Counted from the stretch's first letter, positions 34,755 to 43,995 are shown. The stretch is DNA of 59,062 bases from Corallococcus terminator (GCF_003611635.1 NZ_RAVZ01000011.1:1-59062), one strand, 5' to 3'. Translations and numbers: made by a program. Notes: generated by a model from the sequence alone, not told the origin.

Positions 34755-35654
34755 TCAGGGGACGCAGCCGGGCTCGGCTGGACTCCAGTTCGAGCGGGAG
34801 TCCAGCGTCAGTTCCTGCCCCGCCACGGTGCCCGTCACGCCCCGGGCGGTGAGCCGGAACTCCTGCGCTGGCATCTCGCCCCAGACCTCGGCGCGGTAGA
34901 TGAAGCGGCAGCCTGCGGTCCATGCGGCGTCGGGTACTGGCGCGCGGGAGCCGTCGAGGCAGGGCTCCGGGGAGAAGCCCACCGTGTCGGCCCGCTCCGA
35001 GTAGCGGTCGCGCTCCCCGAAATACGCCTTCTGGGCCGTGAAGAGCCCGCGCAGGTTGAGGGTCCCCTCGCACAGGGGCGCTGGCAGGGGCGCGCCCTCC
35101 GGCCTTCGCACGCCATGGCATTCCTCCAGGACCAGCTCGGGAGGCCACACGCGCAGGGGCTTCCCGCCCACGAAGCCATCCGTCATGGAGTACGTCAGCC
35201 CTTCGGCGATGCCGCCCACCCCCACCGCGCGCACGCTGTACGTGGTGTCGTCGGGCAGCGTGCCCGCCACCCTGACCGCGTAGCGGAAGTGGCATCCCGC
35301 GAGCCAGCCCGCGTCCGGGGTGGAGACCCGGCTCCCATCCGCACAGGCCGCGGGGACGGGGAGCAGGGCGAGGTCCTCCGTCCAACGGTCCTTCTCGCCA
35401 AAGAAGTTCCGTTGCCCCTCCATCACGCCGCGAAAGCCGAGGAGCGCCTCGCATCGCAGGCGCTCGTGCAGCTCCCGTGCGGTGCTGCTCGTCGCGGACG
35501 TCGCCGGGGCCGGTGCTTGGGGCCGCACCAGAGCAGGAGCGGGCCGCGAGGGCGTGGGGGACGCCGGCGCCAGGGGCTTCTCCGGACGCTCACAGCCGCC
35601 CAGCATGACGAGCGAGGACCCGATGACCGCGGCCCGGTAGGAAAGGCGTTTCAC
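34755..35654 (-). CDS. Lipoprotein with two tandem pilin-like C-terminal domains
   Basis: 299 residues from GTG 35654, with GAGGAG upstream. The signal ends in lipobox LGGC. After a Pro/Ala-rich linker (about 25-60), two homologous units follow. Unit one has GQRNFFGEKDRWTE, then CADGSRVSTPDAGWLAGCHFRY. Unit two has AQKAYFGERDRYSE, then CLDGSRAPVPDAAWTAGCRFIY. The FF-x-E-K/R-DRYS pattern and paired Cys resemble the globular part of type IV pilins in delta-proteobacteria, but the hydrophobic pilin N-helix is missing. It is probably a periplasmic or outer-membrane lipoprotein from duplication of a minor-pilin-like domain. Role unknown. Confidence 0.7.
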   Translation of the reverse strand: MKRLSYRAAVIGSSLVMLGGCERPEKPLAPASPTPSRPAPALVRPQAPAPATSATSSTARELHERLRCEALLGFRGVMEGQRNFFGEKDRWTEDLALLPVPAACADGSRVSTPDAGWLAGCHFRYAVRVAGTLPDDTTYSVRAVGVGGIAEGLTYSMTDGFVGGKPLRVWPPELVLEECHGVRRPEGAPLPAPLCEGTLNLRGLFTAQKAYFGERDRYSERADTVGFSPEPCLDGSRAPVPDAAWTAGCRFIYRAEVWGEMPAQEFRLTARGVTGTVAGQELTLDSRSNWSPAEPGCVP

Positions 35655-35670
35655 TCAGGACTCCTCGGGC

Positions 35671-36057
35671 TCAGGGATTGGCTTTGGATGGCACCCGGCA
35701 CGCGGCATGGCCGAGGATGACGTCGCCGTCGACGGTGCTCGTCGGCGTGGGCGTCCAGCCGGCGGCGAGCCGGGCGTCCAGGATTTCATCGGCCTTCGGT
35801 TGGTGGTCCCACACGGAGACCGCGTTCACGCCGCCCAGTCACGTGGTGTCGAAGACGAGGTAGCGCTCGCCTTCCCAGTGCACCACCACGTCGTGGGTGA
35901 ACTCGTCCTGCACCACCACCGCCGCCACGTCGCGCGGCGGCGTCCGGGCAAACCCCCAGCGCACCACGTCCTGGAGCAGCGTCAGCGGCCCAAGCTCCCG
36001 CTCCAACTGCGCGCGCTGGACGGGCAAGAGCCCGGAGTGGTCGGTCAGGGGCACCAT
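35671..36057 (-). pseudogene. Small hypothetical gene interrupted by one in-frame stop
   Basis: From ATG 36057 the frame reads VPLTDHSGLLPVQRAQLERE through VVVHWEGERYLVFDTT and hits TGA at 35839-35841. The same frame then continues without a break as LGGVNAVSVWDHQPKADEIL to GHAACRVPSKANP, ending at TGA 35671-35673. The total would be 128 residues. The clean continuation means a single-base change (CGA or TGG to TGA) or a sequencing error. No family is recognised. Confidence 0.65.
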
Positions 36058-36084
36058 GTCCGCAGCATACCCCTGGTGGACTAG

Positions 36085-36575
36085 GGGCTGTCCCTGATCT
36101 CCGGTCCGGAAATTCAACCTGGCGGATCGAACATCGGGGTTGGACCCGGCTTCGGGGGCAGCAGGAGGTTGCCAACCAGCGTCAGGCATGAGCAACGCGG
36201 GCTGTGCGCCGACATGAACTGAGCGATGCCGAGTGGAGCCGCATCGAGCCCCTGCTGGGCTCCCGCAGCGGCCCGCCCTCGAAGCGTGGGGACCGTGACT
36301 TCATCAACGCCGTCATCTGGCGCGTGAAGACGGGGGTGCAGTGGCGGGACCTGCCCGAGAGGTTCGGCCACTGGAAGACCGTCTACAACCGCTTCCGCCG
36401 CTGGGCGAAAACCGGGCGCTGGGAAGCCATCTTCAAAGCGCTGCGGCTCGACGTGAATGAGCTCGGCTCTCTGGCTGACGCCTCCGTCGTCCGGGCGCAT
36501 CAGGACGCCTCGGGCGGAAAAGGGGGGCCCGAAGCAATGCTCTGGGGCGTTCTCGAGGGGGTTTTTCAACTGGAG
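36085..36575 (+). mobile_element. IS5-family (IS427-like) remnant, left end
   Basis: GGGGCTGTCCCTGATCTCCGG from about 36085, preceded by CTA, looks like the left end of an IS427-group element, which duplicates TA on insertion. The transposase start follows at 36204. Homology ends at about 36575, where a protease gene stub begins, and no right end is seen. The element is therefore truncated. Confidence 0.65.
36204..36575 (+). pseudogene. IS5-type transposase, N-terminal part (DUF4096 plus start of DDE domain)
   Basis: The reading frame begins MRRHELSDAEWSRIEPLLGS and contains RDFINAVIWRVKTGVQWRDL and FGHWKTVYNRFRRWAKTGRW, the standard N-terminal domain of IS427-group transposases. LADASVVRAHQDASGGKGGP is the start of the catalytic region. 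An AAAAGGGGGG run at about 36519 is the likely programmed frameshift site. The sister frame continues CSGAFSRG, close to the expected LGRSRGG, and then homology stops. The remaining two-thirds of the catalytic domain is missing, so it is inactive. The literal open frame runs on to 36656 with chimeric sequence. Confidence 0.8.
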
Positions 36576-36587
36576 TTACCCCAGTCA

Positions 36588-36809
36588 AATCGGACATCCT
36601 CTCGTGCAATGCCGCCGACCTCGCCGAGCGCGGCGTCATCGCGGTCAACCCGGTGAGCGGCTGGTGGAAGGACCAGCCTAAGCGCGAACGCAGCGAGCAC
36701 GGCGTGTGCTACGCGCTGGTGGTCTTTATCGAGACGCCCGGCGTCGACACCGACATCTGGACGCCGGTCGCCACCCAGGTCGGCCTGCCGGTCGCCATTG
36801 AACCGTAAC
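36588..36809 (+). pseudogene. C-terminal stub of a subtilisin-like protease (IetS-like)
   Basis: The frame ending at TAA 36807-36809 encodes NAADLAERGVIAVNPVSGWW, then KDQPKRERSEHGVCYALVVF and IETPGVDTDIWTPVATQV. From memory this matches the C-terminal end of S8 serine proteases that pair with an AAA ATPase in the IetAS anti-phage system (AADLA-x-RGVIAVYPVSGWWK...YALIVSIETP). The catalytic Asp, His and Ser domains and the ATPase gene are absent, and the 5' side joins the IS5 remnant. It is a leftover of a destroyed defence gene next to an intact one. Confidence 0.6.
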
Positions 36810-36847
36810 CTCGCGTCTTTGCTCGCGCGGATGCTGTCGCGCGCCTG

Positions 36848-36857
36848 AACACGTGTT
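36848..36857. promoter_or_regulatory. Short perfect palindrome ahead of the defence operon
   Basis: AACACGTGTT lies 76-85 bases upstream of the MORC-type ATPase start, in the only spacer where the operon promoter can be. It could bind a regulator, but a 10-bp palindrome is weak evidence. Confidence 0.25.
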
Positions 36858-36932
36858 GAGCCTGAGCGAAAAATCGTCTAAGCAGCGCGTGGCTCATATG
36901 GTCGAGAGGAGCGTGTCGTGTAAGGCTCCAAC

Positions 36933-39575
36933 ATGCCGCCCGGTCGCCCAGCTCGCTTGTCTCGCCGCTTTCTCCGAGTTCTGCCTATCGACGATTTGCG
37001 GCGAATCGTCGATCACTATGGTCTCCCGCGCGCTCGGACGCACGAGCAGATGGTCGTAGCGGCGATGACGCGTGTGGGACCCGATCTCACGAACTTGGTC
37101 AGCCACTCGGGGCCATTGACGTTGGCTGACTGGAACTTGGTCGCGACGAATCTCGGAGGTCAGGCGCGGCGCTCTTTCGAAGACCTGCAAGCCGAGTTGG
37201 CGTTTCGTCTCGATCCCGTCGCACAGGAGTTCGATCTCGACCAGACGGTGTCCGAGGTGCGCGAGGATGCCCGCGCTGTTCGTCGTTTGGCGACCCTGCT
37301 CAGGACTGATCCGAACTCGCTCCAAGCGCAGTTGCAGGCGACGCACGGGCGCACCTTGCTCGGAAACTACGTGAGCCAGCTCCGCTCCGAGAGCGCGACG
37401 GCGCTGGATAAGGAGGATGATGACGAGGAGGTTGGTGTAGACGTGGCGGAGAAGTCGCCCGGTCGTGCCGATCGCGCAGCACGCGACGACGCCTCGCCCG
37501 CGATGAGTCTCGGCGAACTGCTGCGACCGGCGCTGGCGGTCGTCGACGCCAGCTCGGGTTGGCCAACCAAGGGAACGCTCACCGTCGACAGTCAGACCTT
37601 CGACGTAGCCATCTATGCGCGCCGCATCGGCGGGAGTGCTCGGGGTCGCCACCTCGAACGCCGTTTCCAGAACCCGGCCCAGGGCACACCGATCATCGAC
37701 GACCCGAACCGCCACGAGTTGCTGCTTGGTATCTGGCAGGAGCAGGGCCCCGGGCGGACCGTCATCGTCGCCTTCGATCCCTACCGCCGCATGGGTCGGA
37801 CGACCCGGTTCTCGATGTTCATGCCTCTGTCGCTGCTCGAAGAGGCCGCCGACACCGGGTTCGCCACGCACGACAATACGTCGGGCGAGACGTTGTACGC
37901 GTTCCGGCCGGAGAACATCGACCGCTATGTGCAGGCGATGATTTCGGAAGGCATCTGGACGACGAGCAAGGCGAAGGCCGCCGAACACCAGGCCACGCCA
38001 ACAACGACGACCGCCGCCACATGGTCGGTCGCCCATTCGAGTCAGCTCAACATCCGCCCACAGGTGGGGATGTACGCCGCGTTCGCGCGTCTCAACTACA
38101 AGCCTTGGTTCGCCCTTGCCGAGTTCATCGACAACTCGATCCAGAGCTTCCTCTCGAACAAACAGCGCCTCGCCGACGCCGGCCACGCAGGCCCGCTCGT
38201 GATCGACGTGAACATCGACGACAACGAGATCGCGATCACCGACCGCGCAGGTGGCATCGCCTGGGTGGACTTCCCGCGGGCCTTCTCACCGGCAACGCCA
38301 CCTACCGATGCCACCGGCCTCAGCGAGTTCGGCCTTGGCATGAAGGCGGCAGCCTGCTGGTTTGCGAAGAAGTGGACCGTTCGCACCTCCGCGCTTGGTG
38401 AGCCGGTTCAGCGCACCGTGATCTTCAACATCCCGGCGATCATGCGCTCTGGGGCTGAGGTGCTCCCGATCGAGACGACCACGGCGAGAGAGAGCGACCA
38501 CTTCACCGTCGTCACGCTCACTGACCTCAGGGTGCGCCCAAAGGGCCGCACCCTGGCGAAGATCAAAGATCACCTGCAGAGCATCTACCGCGTCCTCATA
38601 AACGAAGGCATCGTCAAGCTCCGTGTCACGACTGCGGGCAGCGTCGAAGAACTCTCCTACGACCCACCGAAACTGCTCGACGCCCCGTACTACAAGACTC
38701 GCAACGCGAGTTCGCGGCTCTGGCGCCAGACGTTCGACGTGGACTTCGGCGACCGTAAAGTCACGGGCTGGGTCGGCATCCTCGAGAAGGGTAGCCACGT
38801 CCACGCCGGCTTCAGCGTTTTCCGCCGACGTCGGCTCATCGAGGGCAGTGTTGGAGAAGCCTACAAGCCGTCCGCTCTTTTCGGCACTCCCAATAGCTTC
38901 GCGTCACAGCGTGTGATCGGCGAGATGTTCGTCGAGGGCTTCGACGTCTCGCACACGAAAGATGGCATCCAGTGGGGAGGCTACGAGGACGAACTCCTCG
39001 ACAAGATTTGGCGACAGATCAACTCGCCTGACTGCCCGTTGCTCGACCAGGCCAACGGATACCGCGCGCGGAAGACGGCAGACCAACTTCCGAAGGACTT
39101 TGGCGCGAACGCGCTCGCAGATGCCTTCGAGGCCATCGCCGACGCCGGTACGAGCAAGGCCATCAGCGAAGTTGCCGCCACGCCTCCCGCCGCCGAGGTT
39201 GATCAGGCGTCGCCGTCGCCCGAGCCCAAGGCGGTGCTTCAGCAGCGCGAACACGTCCTCGTGCTGCCGTGGGAGGGCTCATCCATCAGGGTTGTGCTCC
39301 AACTCGTCCAGGACCAAGCGGCCGACTTCTTCGTCGCGGCCATCGAAAAGAGCGTAACTAGTGAGGAGGTTCTCACCGTTCGGCTCAATCTCGACCACCG
39401 ATTCAGCATCGCGTTCATCAACGACAACGAGCAGGCGCTGCAGCCGATCCTGCGCATCTTGGCCGCCCTTGCGCTGTCGGAGCGCATGGCTCGCAAGAGC
39501 GGCATCAGCCATACCAGCATCGTGCGCAGCGGCGCGAACAAGATCCTCAACGCGCTCTCGGTGGAGCATTCCTAG
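36933..39575 (+). CDS. MORC/MutL-type GHKL ATPase of a restriction-like defence operon
   Basis: 880 residues from ATG 36933. GAGAGGAG lies about 21 bases upstream and a stop precedes in frame, so no earlier start is possible. Residues 1-about 340 are not recognised and include an acidic linker (KEDDDEEVGVD). A compact domain after it (TFDVAIYARRIGG, HELLLGIWQEQG) may be a DNA reader. The GHKL ATPase follows: N-box FALAEFIDNSIQS (E397, D400, N401), G1 ITDRAGGIAWVDF, G2 GLSEFGLGMKAAA. A transducer domain and coiled-coil-like tail complete it. Iyer and colleagues described such ATPases in prokaryotic restriction systems with Z1, PD-(D/E)XK and methylase genes. All three partners follow here. Confidence 0.85.
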   Translation: MPPGRPARLSRRFLRVLPIDDLRRIVDHYGLPRARTHEQMVVAAMTRVGPDLTNLVSHSGPLTLADWNLVATNLGGQARRSFEDLQAELAFRLDPVAQEFDLDQTVSEVREDARAVRRLATLLRTDPNSLQAQLQATHGRTLLGNYVSQLRSESATALDKEDDDEEVGVDVAEKSPGRADRAARDDASPAMSLGELLRPALAVVDASSGWPTKGTLTVDSQTFDVAIYARRIGGSARGRHLERRFQNPAQGTPIIDDPNRHELLLGIWQEQGPGRTVIVAFDPYRRMGRTTRFSMFMPLSLLEEAADTGFATHDNTSGETLYAFRPENIDRYVQAMISEGIWTTSKAKAAEHQATPTTTTAATWSVAHSSQLNIRPQVGMYAAFARLNYKPWFALAEFIDNSIQSFLSNKQRLADAGHAGPLVIDVNIDDNEIAITDRAGGIAWVDFPRAFSPATPPTDATGLSEFGLGMKAAACWFAKKWTVRTSALGEPVQRTVIFNIPAIMRSGAEVLPIETTTARESDHFTVVTLTDLRVRPKGRTLAKIKDHLQSIYRVLINEGIVKLRVTTAGSVEELSYDPPKLLDAPYYKTRNASSRLWRQTFDVDFGDRKVTGWVGILEKGSHVHAGFSVFRRRRLIEGSVGEAYKPSALFGTPNSFASQRVIGEMFVEGFDVSHTKDGIQWGGYEDELLDKIWRQINSPDCPLLDQANGYRARKTADQLPKDFGANALADAFEAIADAGTSKAISEVAATPPAAEVDQASPSPEPKAVLQQREHVLVLPWEGSSIRVVLQLVQDQAADFFVAAIEKSVTSEEVLTVRLNLDHRFSIAFINDNEQALQPILRILAALALSERMARKSGISHTSIVRSGANKILNALSVEHS

Positions 39576-39578
39576 TTC

Positions 39579-41747
39579 ATGACAACGACCTTCGACGAAG
39601 CCCGTGTGATTGCCCCTGCCGGTAGTGAATGGTCGCCCGTGATCGGCGAGACCACGATCAGCCTCGGGCAGTATCTGGAGAGGATTGGCAAGCTCAAGAC
39701 CCCTGAGGCCGTCACGCGGGTGCGCGACGACGCCCTGGCAATCGTGCGGAACTGCCGCCCGTTCACCAGCGCCACCGACGATACCCGAACGGGTCTCGCC
39801 ATCGGCTACGTCCAAAGTGGCAAGACGATGTCGATGACCACGGTCAGCGCCCTCGCGCGAGACAACGGCTGCCGTATCATCATCCTGTTGGCCGGCGTGA
39901 CGACCAACCTCCTGCAGCAGAACGCTGATCGATTTCAGAAGGACCTCCGCGAAGCGTCGGGGCGGCCATCCGCGTGGCGCATCCTTAACTCGGCCAAGGG
40001 GTTCGGCGAGCATGCGGTCAGAGATCTCCAGCGTGCTGCCGAGGACTGGCGCGATGGCTCGTTTCGGGAGGACGACAAGAAGACCCTGCTCTACTTGGTC
40101 CTGAAGAACCACGCCCACCTCGACGGACTCGCCTCGCTCCTCAGCAAGGTCGACTTGCGCGGCATCCCGGCGCTGATTCTCGATGATGAGGCGGATCAGG
40201 CAGGCCTCAATACGAAGCCGAACGCCGCCGAGGCATCAACCACCTACAAGCGCATCGCACGGGTTCGCGCGGCACTCCCAAACCACACCTACCTCCAGTA
40301 CACGGCGACGCCGCAGGCACCGCTGCTGATTGCGCTGGATGACATGCTCTCCCCCGCATTCGCCGAACTCGTGCGCCCTGGCGATGGCTACACCGGCGGG
40401 CAGACGTTCTTTGGCGTCGACGCCAACCCCGCGCTCGTTCACGCCATCCCAGCTCACGACTTGGACGTCAGCGCAACTGAAGAACCGCCCGAAACGCTGC
40501 TCAGCGCGATGCGCGTCTTCTTTGTCGGCGCCGCCGTGGGAGGCCTTCGGAACCAGCCTCGTCCGATCTCGATGCTGATCCACCCGAGCCAGCGCCAGGA
40601 CGACCACAAGCGCTACTTGGCGTGGGTGCAGGCGATCATCGGGAGGTGGACCACCGGCTTGCGGAGCCAAGACAGCGATGAGCGCACCGATACGCTCGCT
40701 GAGTTTCGCCCGGCCTACGATGAATTGCGCGCGATGGATTCAACGCTGCCCACCTTCGACGAGCTGGTCGTGCAGCTCCGGCGCTGCGTGAGCGACGTCC
40801 ACCTGAGCGAGGTCAACTCGAGCAACGGCAACGACCAGGTCGATTGGGACAATGCCGAGACCCACATTCTTGTCGGTGGCGAAAAGCTCAACCGCGGTTT
40901 CACCGTCGAGGGGCTGACGGTCACGTACATGCCGCGCAGCGCGGGTGACTGGAACGCCGATACCATCCAACAGCGCGCCCGCTTCTTTGGCTACAAGCAG
41001 GCGTACCTCTCACTCTGCAGACTGTACCTGCACCCTGATGTCATTCACGCCTACCGGTCGTATGTTCGCCATGAGGAGGATGTGCGAACCCAGCTCGCGC
41101 AACATCGTGGTCGGCCGCTGCGGGAATGGCGACGAGCCTTCTTCCTCGACTCGCAGCTCAAGCCGACCCGCAAGAACGTCCTCGCCGACCCCTACTATCG
41201 GATCTCGGCCGACCATGAGTGGTTCTTGCAAGAGCAACCTCACCTTGATCCAGAGGCCTCCGCTCGCAACGGTGTGATGCTTCGGGAATTCGAAGCGGGC
41301 CTTGCCTTCGAGGCCGACGAGGCGTTCTTCAAACACCGGGTTGCGACGGCTCTGCTTGTTCCACTGTTCCGCGATGTGCTCCTCGCCTATCAGGTTCGCG
41401 GCGGCGACGTCGCGGACTGGTACGGGCAGCTCGTCACGCTGCGCGACATCTTGGACGACAACCCGGAAGCGCAGGTCCTGGTCATGCAGATGGACGCAGG
41501 CCATCCCCGTGTGCGAAGCGTGGATCCGAGAGCCGGTGCCATCAAGCTCCACCAGGGCCGGTCGTCAGCCACGGGCGAGGGGAAGTATCCCGGCGACGCG
41601 AAGATGCATGACACGACGTTCGTCACGCTCCAGATTCATTGGCTTCAGATTTCAAAGGTTCCCGACCTCAAGAGCCCGGTGCCGGCGATCGCCGTCCATA
41701 TCCACACCAGGCTCCGCAAGGACGACGTCATCGCGCAGGGGCACTGA
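39579..41747 (+). CDS. Z1-domain superfamily-2-like ATPase
   Basis: 722 residues, starting 3 bases after the MORC gene. The N-terminal half is a P-loop ATPase: Walker A GYVQSGKT (76-83), Walker B LILDDEAD (199-206) and YLQYTATPQAP resembling helicase motif III. The Z1 domain shows HILVGGEKLNRGFTVEGLTV followed by TIQQRARFFGYK with an arginine-finger-like motif VI. It is probably a DNA translocase or ATP-driven loader for the nuclease encoded next. Its stop overlaps the next start (TGATG). Confidence 0.9.
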   Translation: MTTTFDEARVIAPAGSEWSPVIGETTISLGQYLERIGKLKTPEAVTRVRDDALAIVRNCRPFTSATDDTRTGLAIGYVQSGKTMSMTTVSALARDNGCRIIILLAGVTTNLLQQNADRFQKDLREASGRPSAWRILNSAKGFGEHAVRDLQRAAEDWRDGSFREDDKKTLLYLVLKNHAHLDGLASLLSKVDLRGIPALILDDEADQAGLNTKPNAAEASTTYKRIARVRAALPNHTYLQYTATPQAPLLIALDDMLSPAFAELVRPGDGYTGGQTFFGVDANPALVHAIPAHDLDVSATEEPPETLLSAMRVFFVGAAVGGLRNQPRPISMLIHPSQRQDDHKRYLAWVQAIIGRWTTGLRSQDSDERTDTLAEFRPAYDELRAMDSTLPTFDELVVQLRRCVSDVHLSEVNSSNGNDQVDWDNAETHILVGGEKLNRGFTVEGLTVTYMPRSAGDWNADTIQQRARFFGYKQAYLSLCRLYLHPDVIHAYRSYVRHEEDVRTQLAQHRGRPLREWRRAFFLDSQLKPTRKNVLADPYYRISADHEWFLQEQPHLDPEASARNGVMLREFEAGLAFEADEAFFKHRVATALLVPLFRDVLLAYQVRGGDVADWYGQLVTLRDILDDNPEAQVLVMQMDAGHPRVRSVDPRAGAIKLHQGRSSATGEGKYPGDAKMHDTTFVTLQIHWLQISKVPDLKSPVPAIAVHIHTRLRKDDVIAQGH

Positions 41748-42748
41748 TGGACCTCTGGAGCACATATCGCGCACTACCACGCCCCTCGCCTGAGGCTGCG
41801 TACACGATCGCGCATGGTGCCGGAGCGCTTCGCCTCGCGCGCAGTTCGGCCAATCAGCCGGCGCTCCTAATTGCGACCACTGGGAGCGGGCTAACCCCGC
41901 GACGGCTGGCGAACCTCACCTTCTCACCTCCGCTAGAGATGATTGTCGCCCGCGCCGATGGCGCTTCCGAACACGCGCGTTTCGCGGTACTCGTCTGCAC
42001 CGCCGACGATGCCGAACTAGAGCGCTACTTCTGTCGGGTGGTCGGAGTATTCTTCGGCAACGTGGGCGACGGTTCCATCACTGCGCCTTCTGCTGAGGAA
42101 GTGGAGCGGACGCTCGACGGAATCACCACGCTGTTTAGCGCTTTGAACCGAGCGCCAAGGCAGTCGGTCCAAGGACTCTGGGCCGAACTCGCGATCATCG
42201 CGTGGGCCCGTGTACCAGAGGCTGCCATCTCGGCTTGGCACTCGGAACCAACCGAACTTCACGACTTCGCGATCGGATCACATCGGCTCGAGATCAAGTC
42301 CACGCTGACCAAGCTGCGCGAGCACCACTTCCAGCTCGACCAACTGAGCACTGCGATCACGGGCGAGACGGTCATCGCCTCGCTCATACTGCAGCAGACT
42401 CCGCACGGGGTGAGCGTGTTCGACCTCGTCGAACAGATTGGAATTCGAGTCGGTGACGAGGCTACCGCCCGGCTGGAGACCATCATCGCCGACTCTTTGG
42501 GGCGCGACTGGCCGGGTGCCGACGCCGATGACGTGCGCTTCGACCTCAATGCCACGAGACAGACCCTAAAATTGTATCGCGCCGTAGACGTTCCGACCGT
42601 GCCGCAACCGCTACCTGCAGGGATCAAGCGGGTGCAGTTCGTCGCTGACCTCTCGAACGCACACGAGTTGCCCCTCGACCAGGCCCGCGCACTCGCTCCG
42701 CTGTACGCCGACCTTTTGCCAGAGCTATTCGTAGGAGTACCCGCATGA
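41747..42748 (+). CDS. PD-(D/E)XK nuclease (DUF4420 type)
   Basis: 333 residues from ATG 41747. The PD-(D/E)XK core is visible: E147 in GLWAELAI, D173 in LHDFAIG, and E182-x-K184 in LEIKST, spaced as in Mrr/EcoRV-like nucleases. Upstream FFGNVGDGSITAPSAEEV and GVSVFDLVEQIG downstream fit the PD-(D/E)XK motif (DUF4420) family found beside Z1 genes. It is the likely DNA-cutting subunit of the operon. Both ends overlap neighbours (TGATG upstream, ATGA downstream), so its level is tied to the other subunits. Confidence 0.88.
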   Translation: MDLWSTYRALPRPSPEAAYTIAHGAGALRLARSSANQPALLIATTGSGLTPRRLANLTFSPPLEMIVARADGASEHARFAVLVCTADDAELERYFCRVVGVFFGNVGDGSITAPSAEEVERTLDGITTLFSALNRAPRQSVQGLWAELAIIAWARVPEAAISAWHSEPTELHDFAIGSHRLEIKSTLTKLREHHFQLDQLSTAITGETVIASLILQQTPHGVSVFDLVEQIGIRVGDEATARLETIIADSLGRDWPGADADDVRFDLNATRQTLKLYRAVDVPTVPQPLPAGIKRVQFVADLSNAHELPLDQARALAPLYADLLPELFVGVPA

Positions 42749-43995
42749 CCAAGCCCAAAGTCATCAGCCTGTTCTCGGGTGCCGGTGGTCTGGACTACGG
42801 CTTCGAGGCCGCCGGATTCGAGACCGCAGTCGCGCTGGAGATGGACCACGCGTGCTGCGAGACGCTGCGTGAAAATCGTCCGTCGTTGACCGTCATGGAG
42901 AGCGACATCCTGAAGGTCCGCGGCAAAGACGTGCTCAAGGCTGCCGGCCTGAAGATTGGCGAGGCGGATGTTCTGATCGGCGGGCCGCCGTGCCAACCCT
43001 TTTCGAAGGCGGGCTACTGGGCGCGAGGCGACGCTCTCCGGCTGAGCGACCCGCGTGCAGCAACACTCGCTGCCTACCTGCGCATGCTGGAGGAGACCAA
43101 GCCACGCGCGTTCCTGCTCGAGAACGTCGAAGGCCTCGCCTACCGGGGCAAAGATGAAGGACTGCGCCTGATCCTCGACGAGATCGAGGCGATCAATGGC
43201 CGCATCGGCACCAAGTACCGACCGGTGTTCCAAGTCGTCAACGCCGCGAGCTACGGCGTGCCGCAGCTTCGAAAACGCCTCATCATGGTTGGTGCGCGCG
43301 ACGGCAAGATATTCAACGTCCCATCGCCAACCCATCGAGTCTCGGTCACCGAATCCGATCCTGTAGATGTGCATCTCGCGCCGCCGCACACCGCTTGGGA
43401 TGCGCTTGGCGATCTCGTCCTTGCTCCCGAAGAAGACGTCGCCGCCACAGGGCACTGGGCCGACCTGTTGCCGTCGATCCCGGAGGGGTCAAACTACCTC
43501 TGGCACACTGACCGTGGTGGCGGCGTCCCCCTGTTCGGTTGGCGTCGCCGGTACTGGTCCTTCCTACTGAAGCTCGCGAAGAACCTGCCGTCGTGGACTG
43601 TTCAGGCACAGCCCGGCCCGGCTATCGGTCCGTTCCACTGGGACAACCGGCGCCTCTCGATGCGAGAACTCTGCCGGATTCAGACCTTCCCCGACGACGT
43701 CGTGGTACGCGGCAGCCGTCACGTGGTTCAGAAGCAGATCGGTAACGCCGTGCCCTCATTGCTGGCCGAGGTGTTTGCCCGGGCAATTGGCGCCCAACTT
43801 CTCGGCATGCGGTCTTCGGAGAAGCCGCTGCTGATGCCCCCGAGGCGAGAACCATCAGAAGCATCGCGACCTACGCGTCGGATTCCAGCGAAGTACAAGG
43901 TGCTGGTGGGCAATGACTCTGCTCACCCAGGGCCCGGTCAAGGTCGTGGCGCCCTTGAAGCACGCGGCGCTCGTCAGCCCTCTCTGCCAACGTGA
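42745..43995 (+). CDS. C5-cytosine DNA methyltransferase
   Basis: 416 residues. The motifs are in standard order: I (LFSGAGGLDYGF), IV (GGPPCQPFSKAG with catalytic Cys83), VI (ENVEG, E126), VIII (GVPQLRKRLIMVGAR), IX (MRELCRIQTFPDD) and X (QIGNAVPSLLAEV). It should methylate a short site in host DNA and so protect it from the co-encoded nuclease; the recognition sequence is unknown. The start overlaps the nuclease stop by 4 bases. The stop codon TGA (43993-43995) is the first triplet of an IS3-family terminal repeat, so the natural C-terminal tail after motif X has been replaced or shortened. Confidence 0.93.
   Translation: MTKPKVISLFSGAGGLDYGFEAAGFETAVALEMDHACCETLRENRPSLTVMESDILKVRGKDVLKAAGLKIGEADVLIGGPPCQPFSKAGYWARGDALRLSDPRAATLAAYLRMLEETKPRAFLLENVEGLAYRGKDEGLRLILDEIEAINGRIGTKYRPVFQVVNAASYGVPQLRKRLIMVGARDGKIFNVPSPTHRVSVTESDPVDVHLAPPHTAWDALGDLVLAPEEDVAATGHWADLLPSIPEGSNYLWHTDRGGGVPLFGWRRRYWSFLLKLAKNLPSWTVQAQPGPAIGPFHWDNRRLSMRELCRIQTFPDDVVVRGSRHVVQKQIGNAVPSLLAEVFARAIGAQLLGMRSSEKPLLMPPRREPSEASRPTRRIPAKYKVLVGNDSAHPGPGQGRGALEARGARQPSLPT

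Noticed and set aside
36204-36656. Intact 150-residue transposase
   Set aside because: Only the N-terminal domain is present; the last about 27 residues are chimeric read-through into the protease stub.
42745-43995. Plain solitary Dcm-type methylase
   Set aside because: It overlaps a PD-(D/E)XK nuclease gene and follows Z1 and MORC genes in one operon, so it is treated as part of that system.
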